Both the position numbers and the translations under genes were made by a program. The notes under the pieces are model-generated. The model was given only the letters and a program-made list of their open reading frames with translations. It did no database searches and was not told where the DNA came from. Below are positions 26,162-35,549 of a DNA stretch of 64,000 bases, piece by piece (the first letter of the stretch is position 1; every line of letters begins with the position of its first letter). The DNA is from Pukyongia salina (GTDB taxonomy: Bacteria; Bacteroidota; Bacteroidia; Flavobacteriales; Flavobacteriaceae). The stretch is taken from assembly GCF_002966125.1 (NCBI RefSeq), contig NZ_CP027062.1, positions 1,302,001-1,366,000 on the forward strand, read 5' to 3'.

Positions 26162-26173
26162 TAAACCTCTTTA

Positions 26174-26524
26174 TCAGGAATCTCTTTTCACAAGTAAATA
26201 CCAATCGTTGTCTAACGGTAAATATCCCTGGTCGTACACATAGTTGTACACCGAACCCGTTTTGGTAATGTACTGGCTGGTAAAATAATCGAAACTAAAT
26301 CCATGTCTTAGGAGGGTTTCTTTATTAACCTTTGTCTTGTCTTTGGAGTTCAGTTGCTCGAGAATTCGGTAATTCTTCCTCAGGCGGTTATTGATATTTC
26401 GCAGCAGGTTCTTGCTGTCTTTGTTTAAGGCGTTGTTGTACGAATTTCTACAGGCATCGCTACAAAACTTCTTATCGGCTCTGCCAATGATCTTGTCTCC
26501 ACATTCCGGACATAATCGTTCCAT
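26174..26524 (-). CDS. Small zinc-ribbon protein (DUF2116-like)
   Basis: A 116-residue protein whose N-terminus has two cysteine pairs, CPECGDKII and CSDACRN (residues 5-8 and 21-25), a zinc ribbon like that of DUF2116 proteins. The rest is charged and helical (NINNRLRKNYRILEQLN), then a beta segment ending VYNYVYDQGYLPLDNDWYLLVK. Function unknown. It is followed upstream by an outer-membrane protein gene on the same strand with a 10-base gap, so they probably share a transcript even though the products act in different compartments. Confidence 0.75.
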   Translation of the reverse strand: MERLCPECGDKIIGRADKKFCSDACRNSYNNALNKDSKNLLRNINNRLRKNYRILEQLNSKDKTKVNKETLLRHGFSFDYFTSQYITKTGSVYNYVYDQGYLPLDNDWYLLVKRDS

Positions 26525-26534
26525 ACTGTCATTT

Positions 26535-27512
26535 TTATTCTGAAGGGGAGTTAGATTCGTCGTTTTCCTGTTTCAGGTGAAAACGATAGATTGCTTCAAA
26601 TTTAAGAAATAATCCGCCGCTAACGTTAGGATTTAGTTGGGTGCGGTCGTCGCCAAAACTAAAGGCCGAAAGTCCGAAATCGATTTCCTGCCCTTGCGGG
26701 TATACTTCATAATCATTACTGGAATAACCAAATTTAGCTCTTAAGAGGACACTTTTATTCAGGGCGTTGAATTGAATATAACTCGCGAATTCCAGCGAGC
26801 TCAGGTCTACATAAACCTCAGGGCTATTGTCCTCCGTGATATTGAAACTTCTACCAATTCCGAAGTAATCCATACCTATGGTCGTCGCACCCAGGCAGTA
26901 ATTGAGATCGGCAGAAATAGGCAGGCTCATGTCCATTTCGAAGCGGCCGTTCGCACTTAGATAATACCAGCCAATAATTGGGGTGGAAAATATACCAAAT
27001 GCTTCGGTAGAAGCATAGGCCCCGAACCTGTAGATCAACCGATCCGATCTCTTCAGTTTCAGAAGGGCAAATCCGCCCAGGTAGAAATCGTCTCCCGAAA
27101 TATTTTTATAATCTGAAGCTACCTTTGGTAAAAGGACAACGGTAGTGCTCCATTTTTCGTTAAAGGTGGTGGCCAGGCCTAATTTCAGGGTGGTGCTTAA
27201 CAAACTTGTAAAATCTGCATCCGGGAAAAGTTGCAGGTTGTTTCGGCTGAAGGCTCCGCCAGTAATAAGAACATTCTTCTCGCTTAAAGGAACAGGGAAT
27301 GTTAGGTCCGCTTCGAAGGATCTTACCTGCGTACTACTGCCCGAATTCTCAAAATTGTTATTGAATGTTTGTCCGTATCCAATTCGCAACAGGTCCACAT
27401 AATTTTGTGAGACACAAAACGCTGGTAGAAATACGAATAGGAGAAGTAATTTTTTCAATAGTATTGCGGTTGATTGAGATAAAGATATAACTTTTTGAAA
27501 TTGGGAGTACAA
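26535..27512 (-). CDS. Outer membrane protein, DUF6268-like
   Basis: A 325-residue protein with a hydrophobic N-terminal segment ending LPAFCVSQ and then amphipathic strands (FEADLTFPVPLS, RFGAYASTEAFGIFSTPIIGWYYLSANGRFEMDMSLPIS in pieces) as in the DUF6268 outer-membrane proteins of flavobacteria. The ATG at 27512 puts about 17 residues before the signal peptide; an in-frame TTG giving LKKLLLLFVFLPAF would make a more normal signal sequence, so the true start may be about 50 bases downstream. No ligand is known. It lies 10 bases before the zinc-ribbon gene. Confidence 0.7.
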   Translation of the reverse strand: MYSQFQKVISLSQSTAILLKKLLLLFVFLPAFCVSQNYVDLLRIGYGQTFNNNFENSGSSTQVRSFEADLTFPVPLSEKNVLITGGAFSRNNLQLFPDADFTSLLSTTLKLGLATTFNEKWSTTVVLLPKVASDYKNISGDDFYLGGFALLKLKRSDRLIYRFGAYASTEAFGIFSTPIIGWYYLSANGRFEMDMSLPISADLNYCLGATTIGMDYFGIGRSFNITEDNSPEVYVDLSSLEFASYIQFNALNKSVLLRAKFGYSSNDYEVYPQGQEIDFGLSAFSFGDDRTQLNPNVSGGLFLKFEAIYRFHLKQENDESNSPSE

Positions 27513-27549
27513 CTCCCGTAAAGCCTTAGAATTTTATTACAAAATTCCG

Positions 27550-27557
27550 TAATTTCG
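27550..27557 (+). promoter_or_regulatory. Probable -7 promoter box of ileS (taatttcg)
   Basis: TAATTTCG differs from TAnnTTTG at one base and lies 26 bases before the ileS ATG. It is directly preceded by attacaaaattccg (27536-27549), a 14-mer that recurs exactly upstream of hflX (63702-63715). Confidence 0.4.
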
Positions 27558-27582
27558 CGTCCTTATTTGACGGCAACAGGTT

Positions 27583-30500
27583 ATGAGCAAGAAATTTAAA
27601 GAATATAACGGACTAAATCTTCCTGAACTAGCGGAGGATATACTTACTTTTTGGAAGGACGAGAAGATCTTCGAAAAGAGTATTTCCATTCGGGAGGGAG
27701 CCGAACCTTTTGTATTCTTTGAAGGGCCGCCATCGGCCAACGGCTTACCTGGTATCCACCATGTTATGGCACGGGCTATCAAGGACATATTTTGTCGCTA
27801 CAAAACCCAAAAAGGATATAAAGTCGATCGAAAGGCAGGATGGGATACACACGGACTTCCCATCGAGCTAGGCGTAGAAAAGGAGTTGGGAATCACCAAA
27901 GAAGATATCGGGAAGAAGATCTCGGTGGAAGCATATAACGAGGCTTGTAAGAAGGCCGTAATGCGCTATACAGACGTATGGAACAAAGTGACCGAAAGCT
28001 ACGGTTACTGGGTAGACATGGACGATCCGTATATTACCTACAAGAGTAAGTATATGGAGACAGTATGGTGGATACTCAGGCAGATCTGGGACAAGGACCT
28101 GCTGTATAAAGGGTACACCATACAGCCCTATTCACCAAAAGCGGGTACCGGCCTTAGCTCGCATGAGTTAAATCAGCCAGGAACTTACCAGGATGTTACA
28201 GATACCACAGTTGTGGCACAGTTTAAGGCCGAGATCAACACCTTGCCCGAATTTCTTAATAGTTACGGCGACGTGCATTTTCTGGCATGGACCACAACAC
28301 CATGGACACTGCCCAGTAACACCGCGCTTACTGTTGGTCCGAAGATAGATTACGTGCTCGTTAAAACTTTTAATCAATACACTTTCGAGCCAGTTAATGT
28401 CATCCTCGCCAAGAATCTGGTAGGGTATCAGTTTAGCGGTAAATATGAAGAGGTAGAAGCTATAGAGGCTCTTGATACCTATGAAGAAGGGGCTAAGAAA
28501 ATTCCATATTATATTCTGAAAGATTTTAAAGGAGCTGCTTTGGAAGGGATACGTTATGAGCAATTATTGCCGTATGCCTTACCCAATGACAATCCGGAAA
28601 ACGCCTTTAGGGTGATCACGGGAGATTTTGTGACAACCGAAGACGGTACAGGGATCGTACACACTGCACCCACTTTTGGTGCAGACGATGCCAAAGTAGC
28701 AAAAGAGGCTACCCCCGAAGTCCCTCCGTTGTTGGTAAAAGACGAAAACGACAACCTGGTTCCTTTAGTAGACCTCCAGGGTAGATTCCGCCCCGAAATG
28801 GGCGAATTTGCCGGGAAATATGTGAAGAACGAATATTATGATGATGGCGACGCACCCGAAAAAAGTGTGGACGTGGAACTGGCTATCAAACTTAAAACCG
28901 AGAACAAAGCCTTTAAAGTAGAGAAATACGTGCACAGCTATCCTAATTGCTGGCGTACAGACAAACCTATACTGTATTACCCGTTGGATTCGTGGTTTAT
29001 AAAGGTAACCGAATTCAAGGACCGAATGTTCCAGTTAAACCAGACCATCAACTGGAAGCCGAAAGCTACCGGAGAAGGACGTTTTGGAAACTGGCTGGCC
29101 AATGCGAACGACTGGAACCTGTCTCGATCCCGTTATTGGGGAATCCCGCTACCTATCTGGCGTACAGAAGATGGAAAAGAAGCCAAATGTATCGGAAGTA
29201 TAGAAGAACTTGAAACAGAAATGCGGCGTTCTGTAGAAGCCGGATTTATGGAAAAGGTGCTGTTTGAGGATTTTGTGATCGGTGATTATTCTGAAGAAAA
29301 CTACGAAAAAGCAGATCTTCATAAGAATATCGTGGATGAGATCATCCTGGTTTCAGATTCAGGGCAACCCATGAAGCGGGAGGCCGATCTTATCGATGTT
29401 TGGTTCGATAGTGGAAGTATGCCATACGCACAATGGCATTATCCATTCGAAAACAAGGAAAAAGTTGAAAAAACTTGGCGAAAAGCCGATTTCATTGCGG
29501 AAGGGGTAGACCAAACACGTGGGTGGTTCTATACCCTGCACGCAATCGCTACTATGTTGTTTGATGATGTGGCCTATAAAAATGTGGTAAGTAACGGCCT
29601 GGTGCTGGATAAAGACGGGCAGAAAATGTCTAAACGCCTTGGGAACGCTGTGGATCCTTTCGAAACTCTAAAAATGTATGGTCCCGATGCCACGCGATGG
29701 TATATGATAAGCAATGCCAATCCTTGGGATAACCTGAAATTTGATAGTGACGGGATCGCCGAGGTAAGGAATAAGTTCTTCGGAACCCTGTATAATACAT
29801 ATAGCTTTTTCAGTTTATATGCGAATCTGGACGAGTTCGATTATTCGGAAGATGACATAAGGCTTGAAAAGCGACCAGAGATAGACAGATGGATCCTTTC
29901 CGAGCTCCACACCCTTGTTCAGAAAGTAGACGAAGCCTACGCCGATTATGAGCCAACCAGGGCTGCAAGGGCAATTTCGCTCTTCGTTCAGGAAAATTTA
30001 AGCAACTGGTTTGTACGTCTTAGTAGAAGGCGCTTTTGGAAGGGTAGTTATGGCGAAGATAAGATATCTGCCTACCAGACCTTGTATAGCTGCCTTGAGG
30101 TGGTGACACGCCTGGGAGCTCCTATAGCCCCATTCTTTATGGACCGCATGTATAAGGACCTAACGGCCGGGATAGTAAAAAAAGGACAGGAATCGGTGCA
30201 TTTGAGTAACTTTCCGGTGGCCGATGCGTCTTATGTGGACAAGGAGCTGGAGGAGAAGATGCATAGGGCCCAAACAATAAGTTCGTTAGTTTTATCGTTG
30301 AGACAGCGCGAGAAGATCAAGGTTCGCCAGCCACTTCAGAAGATCATGATCCCCGTTTTGGATGCTTCGGAAAAAAGTGCGATTGAAGCCGTTTCGGATC
30401 TTATAAAATCTGAAGTAAATGTAAAAGAAATAGAGCTGATCGATGAAGGTTCCGGGATACTGGTAAAGCAGATCAAACCTAATTTTAAGAAACTGGGACC

Positions 30501-30984
30501 GCATTTCGGAAAAGACATGAAAGCTGTAGCTCAAGCGATTATGAATTTTGGTCAGGAAGAAATAGCCCAGCTTGAAAAAGATGGTGAAATATCAGTGATA
30601 ATTAACGAAAAAAACACTACATTAACAATTGATGATGTGTTGATCAGCTCACAGGATATCGAGGGTTGGCTGGTTGCAAATGCAGATGGGATTACAGTAG
30701 CACTGGATGTTACTATTACGCCCAAATTGAAGAAAGAAGGAATCGCCAGAGAATTGGTGAATCGAATTCAGAATATACGAAAAGATTCAGGTTTTGAGGT
30801 TACAGACAGGGTGGATATCACCATTCAGGATGATGCAGAATTACAACCTGCGGTAGCCGAAAATCTTGATTATATAAAACAAGAAACCCTAACAGAGGTA
30901 CTACAGTTTGAAAGCGAGGTAGTAAATGGAACGGAAATTGCTTTCGACGAGGTAGCAACCAGATTACGAATTCAAAAACATTGA
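27583..30984 (+). CDS. ileS: Isoleucyl-tRNA synthetase
   Basis: A 1133-residue class I aminoacyl-tRNA synthetase. The HIGH-type motif is PSANGLPGIHH (about 49-59), the editing domain contains LAWTTTPWTLPSNTAL, and the second ATP motif is KMSKRLGN (Lys681 onwards). WFDSGSMPYAQWHYPF and ADFIAEGVDQTRGWFY identify the isoleucine enzyme. The length, longer than the roughly 940 residues of the E. coli enzyme, and the C-terminal extension without a Cys4 zinc finger suggest the eukaryote-like type 2 form, which is generally less sensitive to mupirocin; that is inference. It charges tRNA-Ile in the cytosol. The DksA-like gene follows after 4 bases. Confidence 0.97.
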   Translation: MSKKFKEYNGLNLPELAEDILTFWKDEKIFEKSISIREGAEPFVFFEGPPSANGLPGIHHVMARAIKDIFCRYKTQKGYKVDRKAGWDTHGLPIELGVEKELGITKEDIGKKISVEAYNEACKKAVMRYTDVWNKVTESYGYWVDMDDPYITYKSKYMETVWWILRQIWDKDLLYKGYTIQPYSPKAGTGLSSHELNQPGTYQDVTDTTVVAQFKAEINTLPEFLNSYGDVHFLAWTTTPWTLPSNTALTVGPKIDYVLVKTFNQYTFEPVNVILAKNLVGYQFSGKYEEVEAIEALDTYEEGAKKIPYYILKDFKGAALEGIRYEQLLPYALPNDNPENAFRVITGDFVTTEDGTGIVHTAPTFGADDAKVAKEATPEVPPLLVKDENDNLVPLVDLQGRFRPEMGEFAGKYVKNEYYDDGDAPEKSVDVELAIKLKTENKAFKVEKYVHSYPNCWRTDKPILYYPLDSWFIKVTEFKDRMFQLNQTINWKPKATGEGRFGNWLANANDWNLSRSRYWGIPLPIWRTEDGKEAKCIGSIEELETEMRRSVEAGFMEKVLFEDFVIGDYSEENYEKADLHKNIVDEIILVSDSGQPMKREADLIDVWFDSGSMPYAQWHYPFENKEKVEKTWRKADFIAEGVDQTRGWFYTLHAIATMLFDDVAYKNVVSNGLVLDKDGQKMSKRLGNAVDPFETLKMYGPDATRWYMISNANPWDNLKFDSDGIAEVRNKFFGTLYNTYSFFSLYANLDEFDYSEDDIRLEKRPEIDRWILSELHTLVQKVDEAYADYEPTRAARAISLFVQENLSNWFVRLSRRRFWKGSYGEDKISAYQTLYSCLEVVTRLGAPIAPFFMDRMYKDLTAGIVKKGQESVHLSNFPVADASYVDKELEEKMHRAQTISSLVLSLRQREKIKVRQPLQKIMIPVLDASEKSAIEAVSDLIKSEVNVKEIELIDEGSGILVKQIKPNFKKLGPHFGKDMKAVAQAIMNFGQEEIAQLEKDGEISVIINEKNTTLTIDDVLISSQDIEGWLVANADGITVALDVTITPKLKKEGIARELVNRIQNIRKDSGFEVTDRVDITIQDDAELQPAVAENLDYIKQETLTEVLQFESEVVNGTEIAFDEVATRLRIQKH

Positions 30985-30988
30985 AATT

Positions 30989-31372
30989 ATGGCAAATGAT
31001 GCTAAGAACAGATATAGCGATAAAGAACTGGAGGAATTCAGAAAGCTTATCATTGAGAAGATCGATAAGGCGAAGGAACAACTTGAGCTAATTGAAAGCG
31101 CATATAAAAACGATAGTAATAATGGTACGGACGACACTTCACCAACATTTAAGGCCTTCGACGAAGGTAGCGAGGTTATGAGTAAGGAAACGTCTTCCCA
31201 ATTAGCCATTAGACAGGAAAAATTTATACGTGATCTAAAGAATGCACTTATCCGTATTGAGAATAAAACCTACGGAATTTGCCGTGTTACAGGTAAACTT
31301 ATTAATCCTGAGCGATTGAAGCTTGTACCGCATGCTACTTTGAGCATAGAGGCCAAGAACATGCAAAAATAG
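30989..31372 (+). CDS. TraR/DksA family zinc-finger-like regulator
   Basis: A 127-residue protein with an N-terminal helical hairpin (residues about 10-45 and 75-100) and a C-terminal DksA-type segment YGICRVTGKLINPERLKLVPHATLS. Classical DksA has four cysteines; here only Cys113-type position in ICRVTGK remains, the usual state in Bacteroidota homologues. DksA proteins enter the RNA polymerase secondary channel and modulate transcription with ppGpp. It starts four bases after ileS, so both are likely one transcript, ended by the terminator at 31400. Confidence 0.88.
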   Translation: MANDAKNRYSDKELEEFRKLIIEKIDKAKEQLELIESAYKNDSNNGTDDTSPTFKAFDEGSEVMSKETSSQLAIRQEKFIRDLKNALIRIENKTYGICRVTGKLINPERLKLVPHATLSIEAKNMQK

Positions 31373-31399
31373 ACGGACGCTATTACTTATTAAATCCAC

Positions 31400-31427
31400 C
31401 CCCAAATGCTTTATTTGGGGTTTTTTT
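31400..31427 (+). terminator. Intrinsic terminator abutting the next start codon
   Basis: Stem ccccaaat (31400-31407) and atttgggg (31413-31420) with a 5-base loop and seven T (31421-31427). The ATG of the next gene begins on the following base, 31428. It should end the ileS-dksA transcript. Confidence 0.9.
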
Positions 31428-32060
31428 ATGCTGAAAAGACCAATACTCATACTTCTTTTGCTACTTTCCGCTCATGGCCTGTTCGCTCAAAAAAAGGTAC
31501 AGAAGCAATGGAATGCCTCGGGAATCGATACATTATGGATCGATTCGGATGTGGTGTATAAGGTGAGAATTAGTGAGGGCGGAGCAGAATCGATCGATCT
31601 TATAACCAGCATAGAGGGCGAATACTTCGAAGCTGTTACTGTTGATACTAAAATTACGGGAAGAACCCTAAAAATAGACACCGGCTTTAGCCCCTTTTTC
31701 AAACCAAAAAACGATAAACTTGCTGCTCACAAAGTGCTATCTATTGAAATGATATTGCAGGTACCAGAAAATCTGGCGGTTGTTATCAGGTCAAAGTCGG
31801 CATCTGTAAGTTTTAAGGGATCCCTTTCATTTCTCGAAACTGCGTTGGAAAATGGTAATTGTGAGCTGATGCGTTTTAGGGGGAATGCCAGATTATACTC
31901 AGTTTCCGGTAATATTACGGTAGATGCATTGTCCAATGTGGGGGGAAGAGCAATTTCGGAAGAGGGAAATATGTATAACGAACTAGAACTGGAGGGAGCC
32001 TATTTTATCGAGGCTAAAAGTAGACGAGGATCGGTAAGCCTAAGGCGATTTCAGCAATAA
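31428..32060 (+). CDS. Exported protein, putative-adhesin-like beta solenoid (DUF4097/DUF2807-like)
   Basis: A 210-residue protein with a clear signal peptide (MLKRPILILLLLLSAHGLFAQ). The rest is beta-rich with short repeating strands (LAVVIRSKSASVSFKGSL, LYSVSGNITVDALSN, FIEAKSRRGSVSLRRF), similar to head-domain auto-transporter-like DUF2807/DUF4097 proteins. The start is fixed by the signal peptide although it leaves no room for a leader between the terminator and ATG. Function unknown. Convergent with the histidine kinase gene (6-base gap). Confidence 0.65.
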   Translation: MLKRPILILLLLLSAHGLFAQKKVQKQWNASGIDTLWIDSDVVYKVRISEGGAESIDLITSIEGEYFEAVTVDTKITGRTLKIDTGFSPFFKPKNDKLAAHKVLSIEMILQVPENLAVVIRSKSASVSFKGSLSFLETALENGNCELMRFRGNARLYSVSGNITVDALSNVGGRAISEEGNMYNELELEGAYFIEAKSRRGSVSLRRFQQ

Positions 32061-32066
32061 GACTGA

Positions 32067-33218
32067 TTAAAACCTGATAGTGAAGGTGCTTCCCTGCCCA
32101 GCTTCGCTTTGAACAGAGATGCTACCCTGTAGCGACTCGATCTTATTTTTAATTAGGAATAAGCCTACTCCTTCGGCATCTTTGTTAGGATGGAAGGTTT
32201 GATAAATATTAAATATCCTGTTCCCGTATTTCTTTAGATCGATCCCTAAACCGTTGTCCTTTACCATCAAACATGGGCTGTCATTTTCGTAAAAGGAATA
32301 GATCTCTATCACCGGGCTTCTTTCAGGATGCCTGTATTTTACAGCATTAGTGATTAAATTCACCAAAATACTTTCCATGTAGGAGGTGATATATTTTATC
32401 GAGGGGACTTCAGAAAAATCTGTAAAGATTTCGGCCCTGGTATCGTTAAGTGTAAGCCTAACCTTCTTTTTAACATCCGCCAGAACCTGTTCAAAATACA
32501 CTGTTTCTGTAGGTTCTTTAGATTTTGCCTGAATAGATCCCAATTCGGAAAGATGACCCATGGTTGTTGAGATATTCTCCGATATCTCGTATAGACTCTC
32601 ACTAATTTCTTCTCGTTCTGCCTCAGATTCTGCTGTTTTAAATAAATCCAGCACCATCTGCAGGTTACTGGCGTGTGAACGAAGGCTATGAGTGATAATA
32701 TTTGCGAAGTTATTGAGCTTGGTATTTTGAGATTCTATGATCTTCATACTCTTTAATAGCTCAAGTTCTTTTTGTTTATCGTCGCTTATATCCTGAAAAA
32801 CTCCTTGAATTCCAACAACCTCGTTCTCTTCGTTAAAAATAGGTTTCCCTATTACCCGTGCCCAGAATTGCCTCTTGTTATACGTCTGCATTTTCAGAGA
32901 CGTGGTAAAAGGATGTCCTTCTGAACATTCCAGGAACAGAGCCGTTGCCTTTTCTTTGTGCTCTTCTGCGTAGAAGTCTAGTGCGGTGCGCAAGCTAGGA
33001 CGATAATCTTCGGGAATTTCGAGTATTCTTTTGCCTTCAGGATCCAGAAAACTCTTCTTTTCCGTGAAATTTACAGACCATCCACCCGATCCGGTGAGTT
33101 TCGATAATTCCTGGTAGTAAAAGTGATCAGGAGTAACAGAATCCGGGGGCGGGGATGTAGTGTTATTAGTACTATTCTGCAACAGTATTCTACTGCGCTT
33201 CTGAGCCAAAAAGTTCAT
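32067..33218 (-). CDS. PAS-domain sensor histidine kinase, cytosolic
   Basis: A 383-residue kinase without membrane helices. A PAS domain covers about 40-145 (WSVNFTEKKSFLDPEGKRI to VFQDISDDK). The dimerisation helix has NIITHSLRSH with His177 as the likely phosphate acceptor. The ATPase domain has the N box NLITNAVKYRHP, the G1 box DNGLGID and GVGLFL. No response regulator is adjacent, so it is an orphan kinase. The N-terminal 30 residues are rich in Asn, Thr and Pro. It would sense an internal signal through the PAS domain. Confidence 0.9.
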   Translation of the reverse strand: MNFLAQKRSRILLQNSTNNTTSPPPDSVTPDHFYYQELSKLTGSGGWSVNFTEKKSFLDPEGKRILEIPEDYRPSLRTALDFYAEEHKEKATALFLECSEGHPFTTSLKMQTYNKRQFWARVIGKPIFNEENEVVGIQGVFQDISDDKQKELELLKSMKIIESQNTKLNNFANIITHSLRSHASNLQMVLDLFKTAESEAEREEISESLYEISENISTTMGHLSELGSIQAKSKEPTETVYFEQVLADVKKKVRLTLNDTRAEIFTDFSEVPSIKYITSYMESILVNLITNAVKYRHPERSPVIEIYSFYENDSPCLMVKDNGLGIDLKKYGNRIFNIYQTFHPNKDAEGVGLFLIKNKIESLQGSISVQSEAGQGSTFTIRF

Positions 33219-33301
33219 TCATTTAACTTTACGACCGAAATATAGCGAAAATATCTTAATTGTAAGATAATTCCTTCAAATAGAAAGAATTTTAAGTAGG
33301 G

Positions 33302-33709
33302 CTATTTTACAAATGGATAGAACGACAAATTGCGTATAACCCAATACAGGACTGCAATTCCGAAGTATGAATAAATAAATATCTTATTGTAAAAAAGTTT
33401 AATTCGATGCTGAGTATCGAATAAATAATTATATGCCCTTGTCCCTAATCCATAAACGATAAGAGGTATGGAGAGAACCATTAATGGGTTTAGCTGAAAA
33501 GCCGCAAACAGATTGCCGTGAAGTAACTGATGGATAGCCCGTTGAGAGCCGCATCCAGGGCAATTATAACCGGAAATTAATTTGAACGGACAGGGAAGAA
33601 AAAGTGAATTATTGGAAGGATTATAATAGAAATATAAAAAAAAACCGCCCCCAAGAATAATGATCGTGAGGGCGATAAATAAAATTTTCTTAGAATCCAC
33701 CACCGGCAA
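33302..33709 (-). CDS. DUF2752 family membrane protein
   Basis: A 135-residue protein with about three membrane helices and the DUF2752 signature CPFKLISGYNCPGCGSQRA (about 39-57) with its conserved cysteines. Function unknown. The start ATG at 33709 lies inside the last codons of the upstream CD225-type gene (20-base overlap); a GTG a few codons later would reduce the overlap. The pairing with a CD225-type protein is recurrent in Bacteroidota, to my knowledge. Confidence 0.8.
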   Translation of the reverse strand: MPVVDSKKILFIALTIIILGGGFFLYFYYNPSNNSLFLPCPFKLISGYNCPGCGSQRAIHQLLHGNLFAAFQLNPLMVLSIPLIVYGLGTRAYNYLFDTQHRIKLFYNKIFIYSYFGIAVLYWVIRNLSFYPFVK

Positions 33710-33968
33710 CTCCTAATACTACAACAAAGATGATATATAGTATTACTACAACACCACCTGCAACCATACCCCAGATAGAGTATTTCTTTGCATCATCAGC
33801 AGCTTTTTGAGCACCTGCATGATCTCCTTGTAGCCAGAGCTCTTTTACCTTTGTCGATTTAATAATAGCTACAATACCTAAGGGTAGGCAACACAGCACT
33901 GTACAAATAATTGCCCATACCAGATTGTTATCGGGAGGAGTTCCTGCTGGATTGTTAGATGTTTCCAT
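33690..33968 (-). CDS. CD225/dispanin family small membrane protein
   Basis: A 92-residue protein with two hydrophobic segments (about 18-37 and 67-88) separated by the amphipathic loop KSTKVKELWLQGDHAGAQKAADDAKKYS. The first helix VWAIICTVLCCLPLGIVAII has the double cysteine and PLG seen in CD225/dispanin (IFITM-like) proteins. In bacteria their function is unknown. It overlaps the start of the DUF2752 gene by 20 bases. Confidence 0.85.
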   Translation of the reverse strand: METSNNPAGTPPDNNLVWAIICTVLCCLPLGIVAIIKSTKVKELWLQGDHAGAQKAADDAKKYSIWGMVAGGVVVILYIIFVVVLGVAGGGF

Positions 33969-33996
33969 AATTTTTATTTAGTTGGTTATTAATTGA

Positions 33997-34578
33997 CTAT
34001 AAATATAGGTTAGAATTTTTAAAACCATATATTTTTTTCGGTGTAATGCAGTAATCCAGTGGAAAATCCATGTTTTCATGGATAAATTTTTCTTCAGCTT
34101 CAAACAAAGAAAGTCCCACTTTTACACTCTCCGGGCGACATAGCGATAAAAAGCGATCGTAAAACCCCTTACCGTATCCAATTCTATGCCCTAAAAGGTT
34201 GAAAGCCAGAAGTGGAACAAATATCACGTCCAGCAATTCGGGATCAATTCGCACTCCATTTTCCGGCTCGGGGATGCCAAATTCGGACACCTTTATTTTA
34301 GTGTTTTCCTGAAGTAAAAAATGCTCCATTTCCAGGGTATCGAAGTTTGATCTGGATATTACGATGCTCTTATCCTTTCCCTGAAGGATATGAAGTAAAA
34401 ACTCCGTATTTACCTCCTTTTTACTTGAAATGGGTAGGAATAAGTGATAATAATCCGCCTCCCAAATAGACAGCTCAAGACTGCGATTAGCAATTTCCAG
34501 ACTTAATGCCTCTATATCCTCTTCATTTAGGTTTTGTCTAAGCTTCTTGTATTTTTTACGGATTTCGGCCTTATCCAT
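33997..34578 (-). CDS. 5-formyltetrahydrofolate cyclo-ligase
   Basis: A 193-residue enzyme with the family motif GYGKGFYDRF at 134-143 and N-terminal basic segment IRKKYKKLRQNL. It converts 5-formyl-THF to 5,10-methenyl-THF using ATP, returning a storage or inhibitory folate to the one-carbon pool. The ATG overlaps the stop of the upstream aspartoacylase-like gene by one base (34578), so it is translated from the same transcript as the two upstream genes. Confidence 0.92.
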   Translation of the reverse strand: MDKAEIRKKYKKLRQNLNEEDIEALSLEIANRSLELSIWEADYYHLFLPISSKKEVNTEFLLHILQGKDKSIVISRSNFDTLEMEHFLLQENTKIKVSEFGIPEPENGVRIDPELLDVIFVPLLAFNLLGHRIGYGKGFYDRFLSLCRPESVKVGLSLFEAEEKFIHENMDFPLDYCITPKKIYGFKNSNLYL

Positions 34579-35549
34579 TAGCTCACTCCTGTGGAAATAT
34601 GAAACAGCGCATCACCCTGGTAAACCAGAGGCGCCTCATTTACATTGAAAACATAGCCCTCATTGCTGGATTTTATCCAGTAATGGATCTTGCCATACGG
34701 ATCGGTAATGTGGCCTATTACTTCACCACGCTTTACCTGGCTACCTACTTTTACAGCGGGCTTGAACATCCCCGATGCATGCGCTCTTACCCACATACTA
34801 TTGGTAATGGTAACCGAATTTTTCCTGGGAGAGGAGACCTTGAAATTGGACCTTAGCATGCCCAGATGATGTAATACCCGTTTCGAGCCGTTAACCCCGG
34901 TATTGCTCACCACATTGTCTATATAATTGGATTTGCCACCTTCAAAAAGTAACATAGGAACTCCTTTCTTTCTGCAAGCATTTCGGAAGGATTTATTAAG
35001 GTTTTTGGATTGAAGGATAAAAGGAGCATTAAAGATTCCCGCCAGTTCTGTTAATTGATCGTCTCCCTTCTCTATTCGAATATGGGGCGCGTTAAAGCGG
35101 CTGGAACCCCCGGTATGAAAATCGAGACAGTAATCCACATTGGGGATGATATGGGTCATCAGTTTGTAAGCAACCCGGGCGGCTAGTGAACCGGATTTAC
35201 TGCCTGGAAAAGACCTGTTGAGGTCGCGCCCATCCGGAAATTCTCTTACCTTTTGTAAGAATCCAAAGATATTGATGATGGGTATGCAAATTGTAGTACC
35301 AATCTTGGGTTTGTTGATGCCTTTTGAAATTATTTGTCTCACGATCTCGATCCCATTAACTTCATCACCGTGGATCCCGGCAGTGAAGAGTACAGTTGGG
35401 CCTTCGTAGATCGATCTTTCAACAAAAATAGGCACATCGATGGGCGTGTTGGTGTGTAGTTTAGCAAAACTTAAATTGATCTCCTTGGAAGCGCCCGGAG
35501 GGATCACTTCTTTGAACAATTCGATATCCTGTGCTTTCTTTTTTGTCAT
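34578..35549 (-). CDS. Succinylglutamate desuccinylase/aspartoacylase family zinc hydrolase
   Basis: A 323-residue M14-like zinc hydrolase: GIHGDEVNG gives His60 and Glu63, LDFHTGG gives His145, and LLFEGGK gives the likely catalytic Glu203. The C-terminal domain is a beta barrel (VKRGEVIGHITDPYGK). Family members deacylate N-acyl amino acids. The gene overlaps the RimK-like gene upstream by four bases and the folate gene downstream by one. Its coupling to RimK suggests a role in removing or processing glutamate-type modifications, which is inference. Confidence 0.88.
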   Translation of the reverse strand: MTKKKAQDIELFKEVIPPGASKEINLSFAKLHTNTPIDVPIFVERSIYEGPTVLFTAGIHGDEVNGIEIVRQIISKGINKPKIGTTICIPIINIFGFLQKVREFPDGRDLNRSFPGSKSGSLAARVAYKLMTHIIPNVDYCLDFHTGGSSRFNAPHIRIEKGDDQLTELAGIFNAPFILQSKNLNKSFRNACRKKGVPMLLFEGGKSNYIDNVVSNTGVNGSKRVLHHLGMLRSNFKVSSPRKNSVTITNSMWVRAHASGMFKPAVKVGSQVKRGEVIGHITDPYGKIHYWIKSSNEGYVFNVNEAPLVYQGDALFHISTGVS

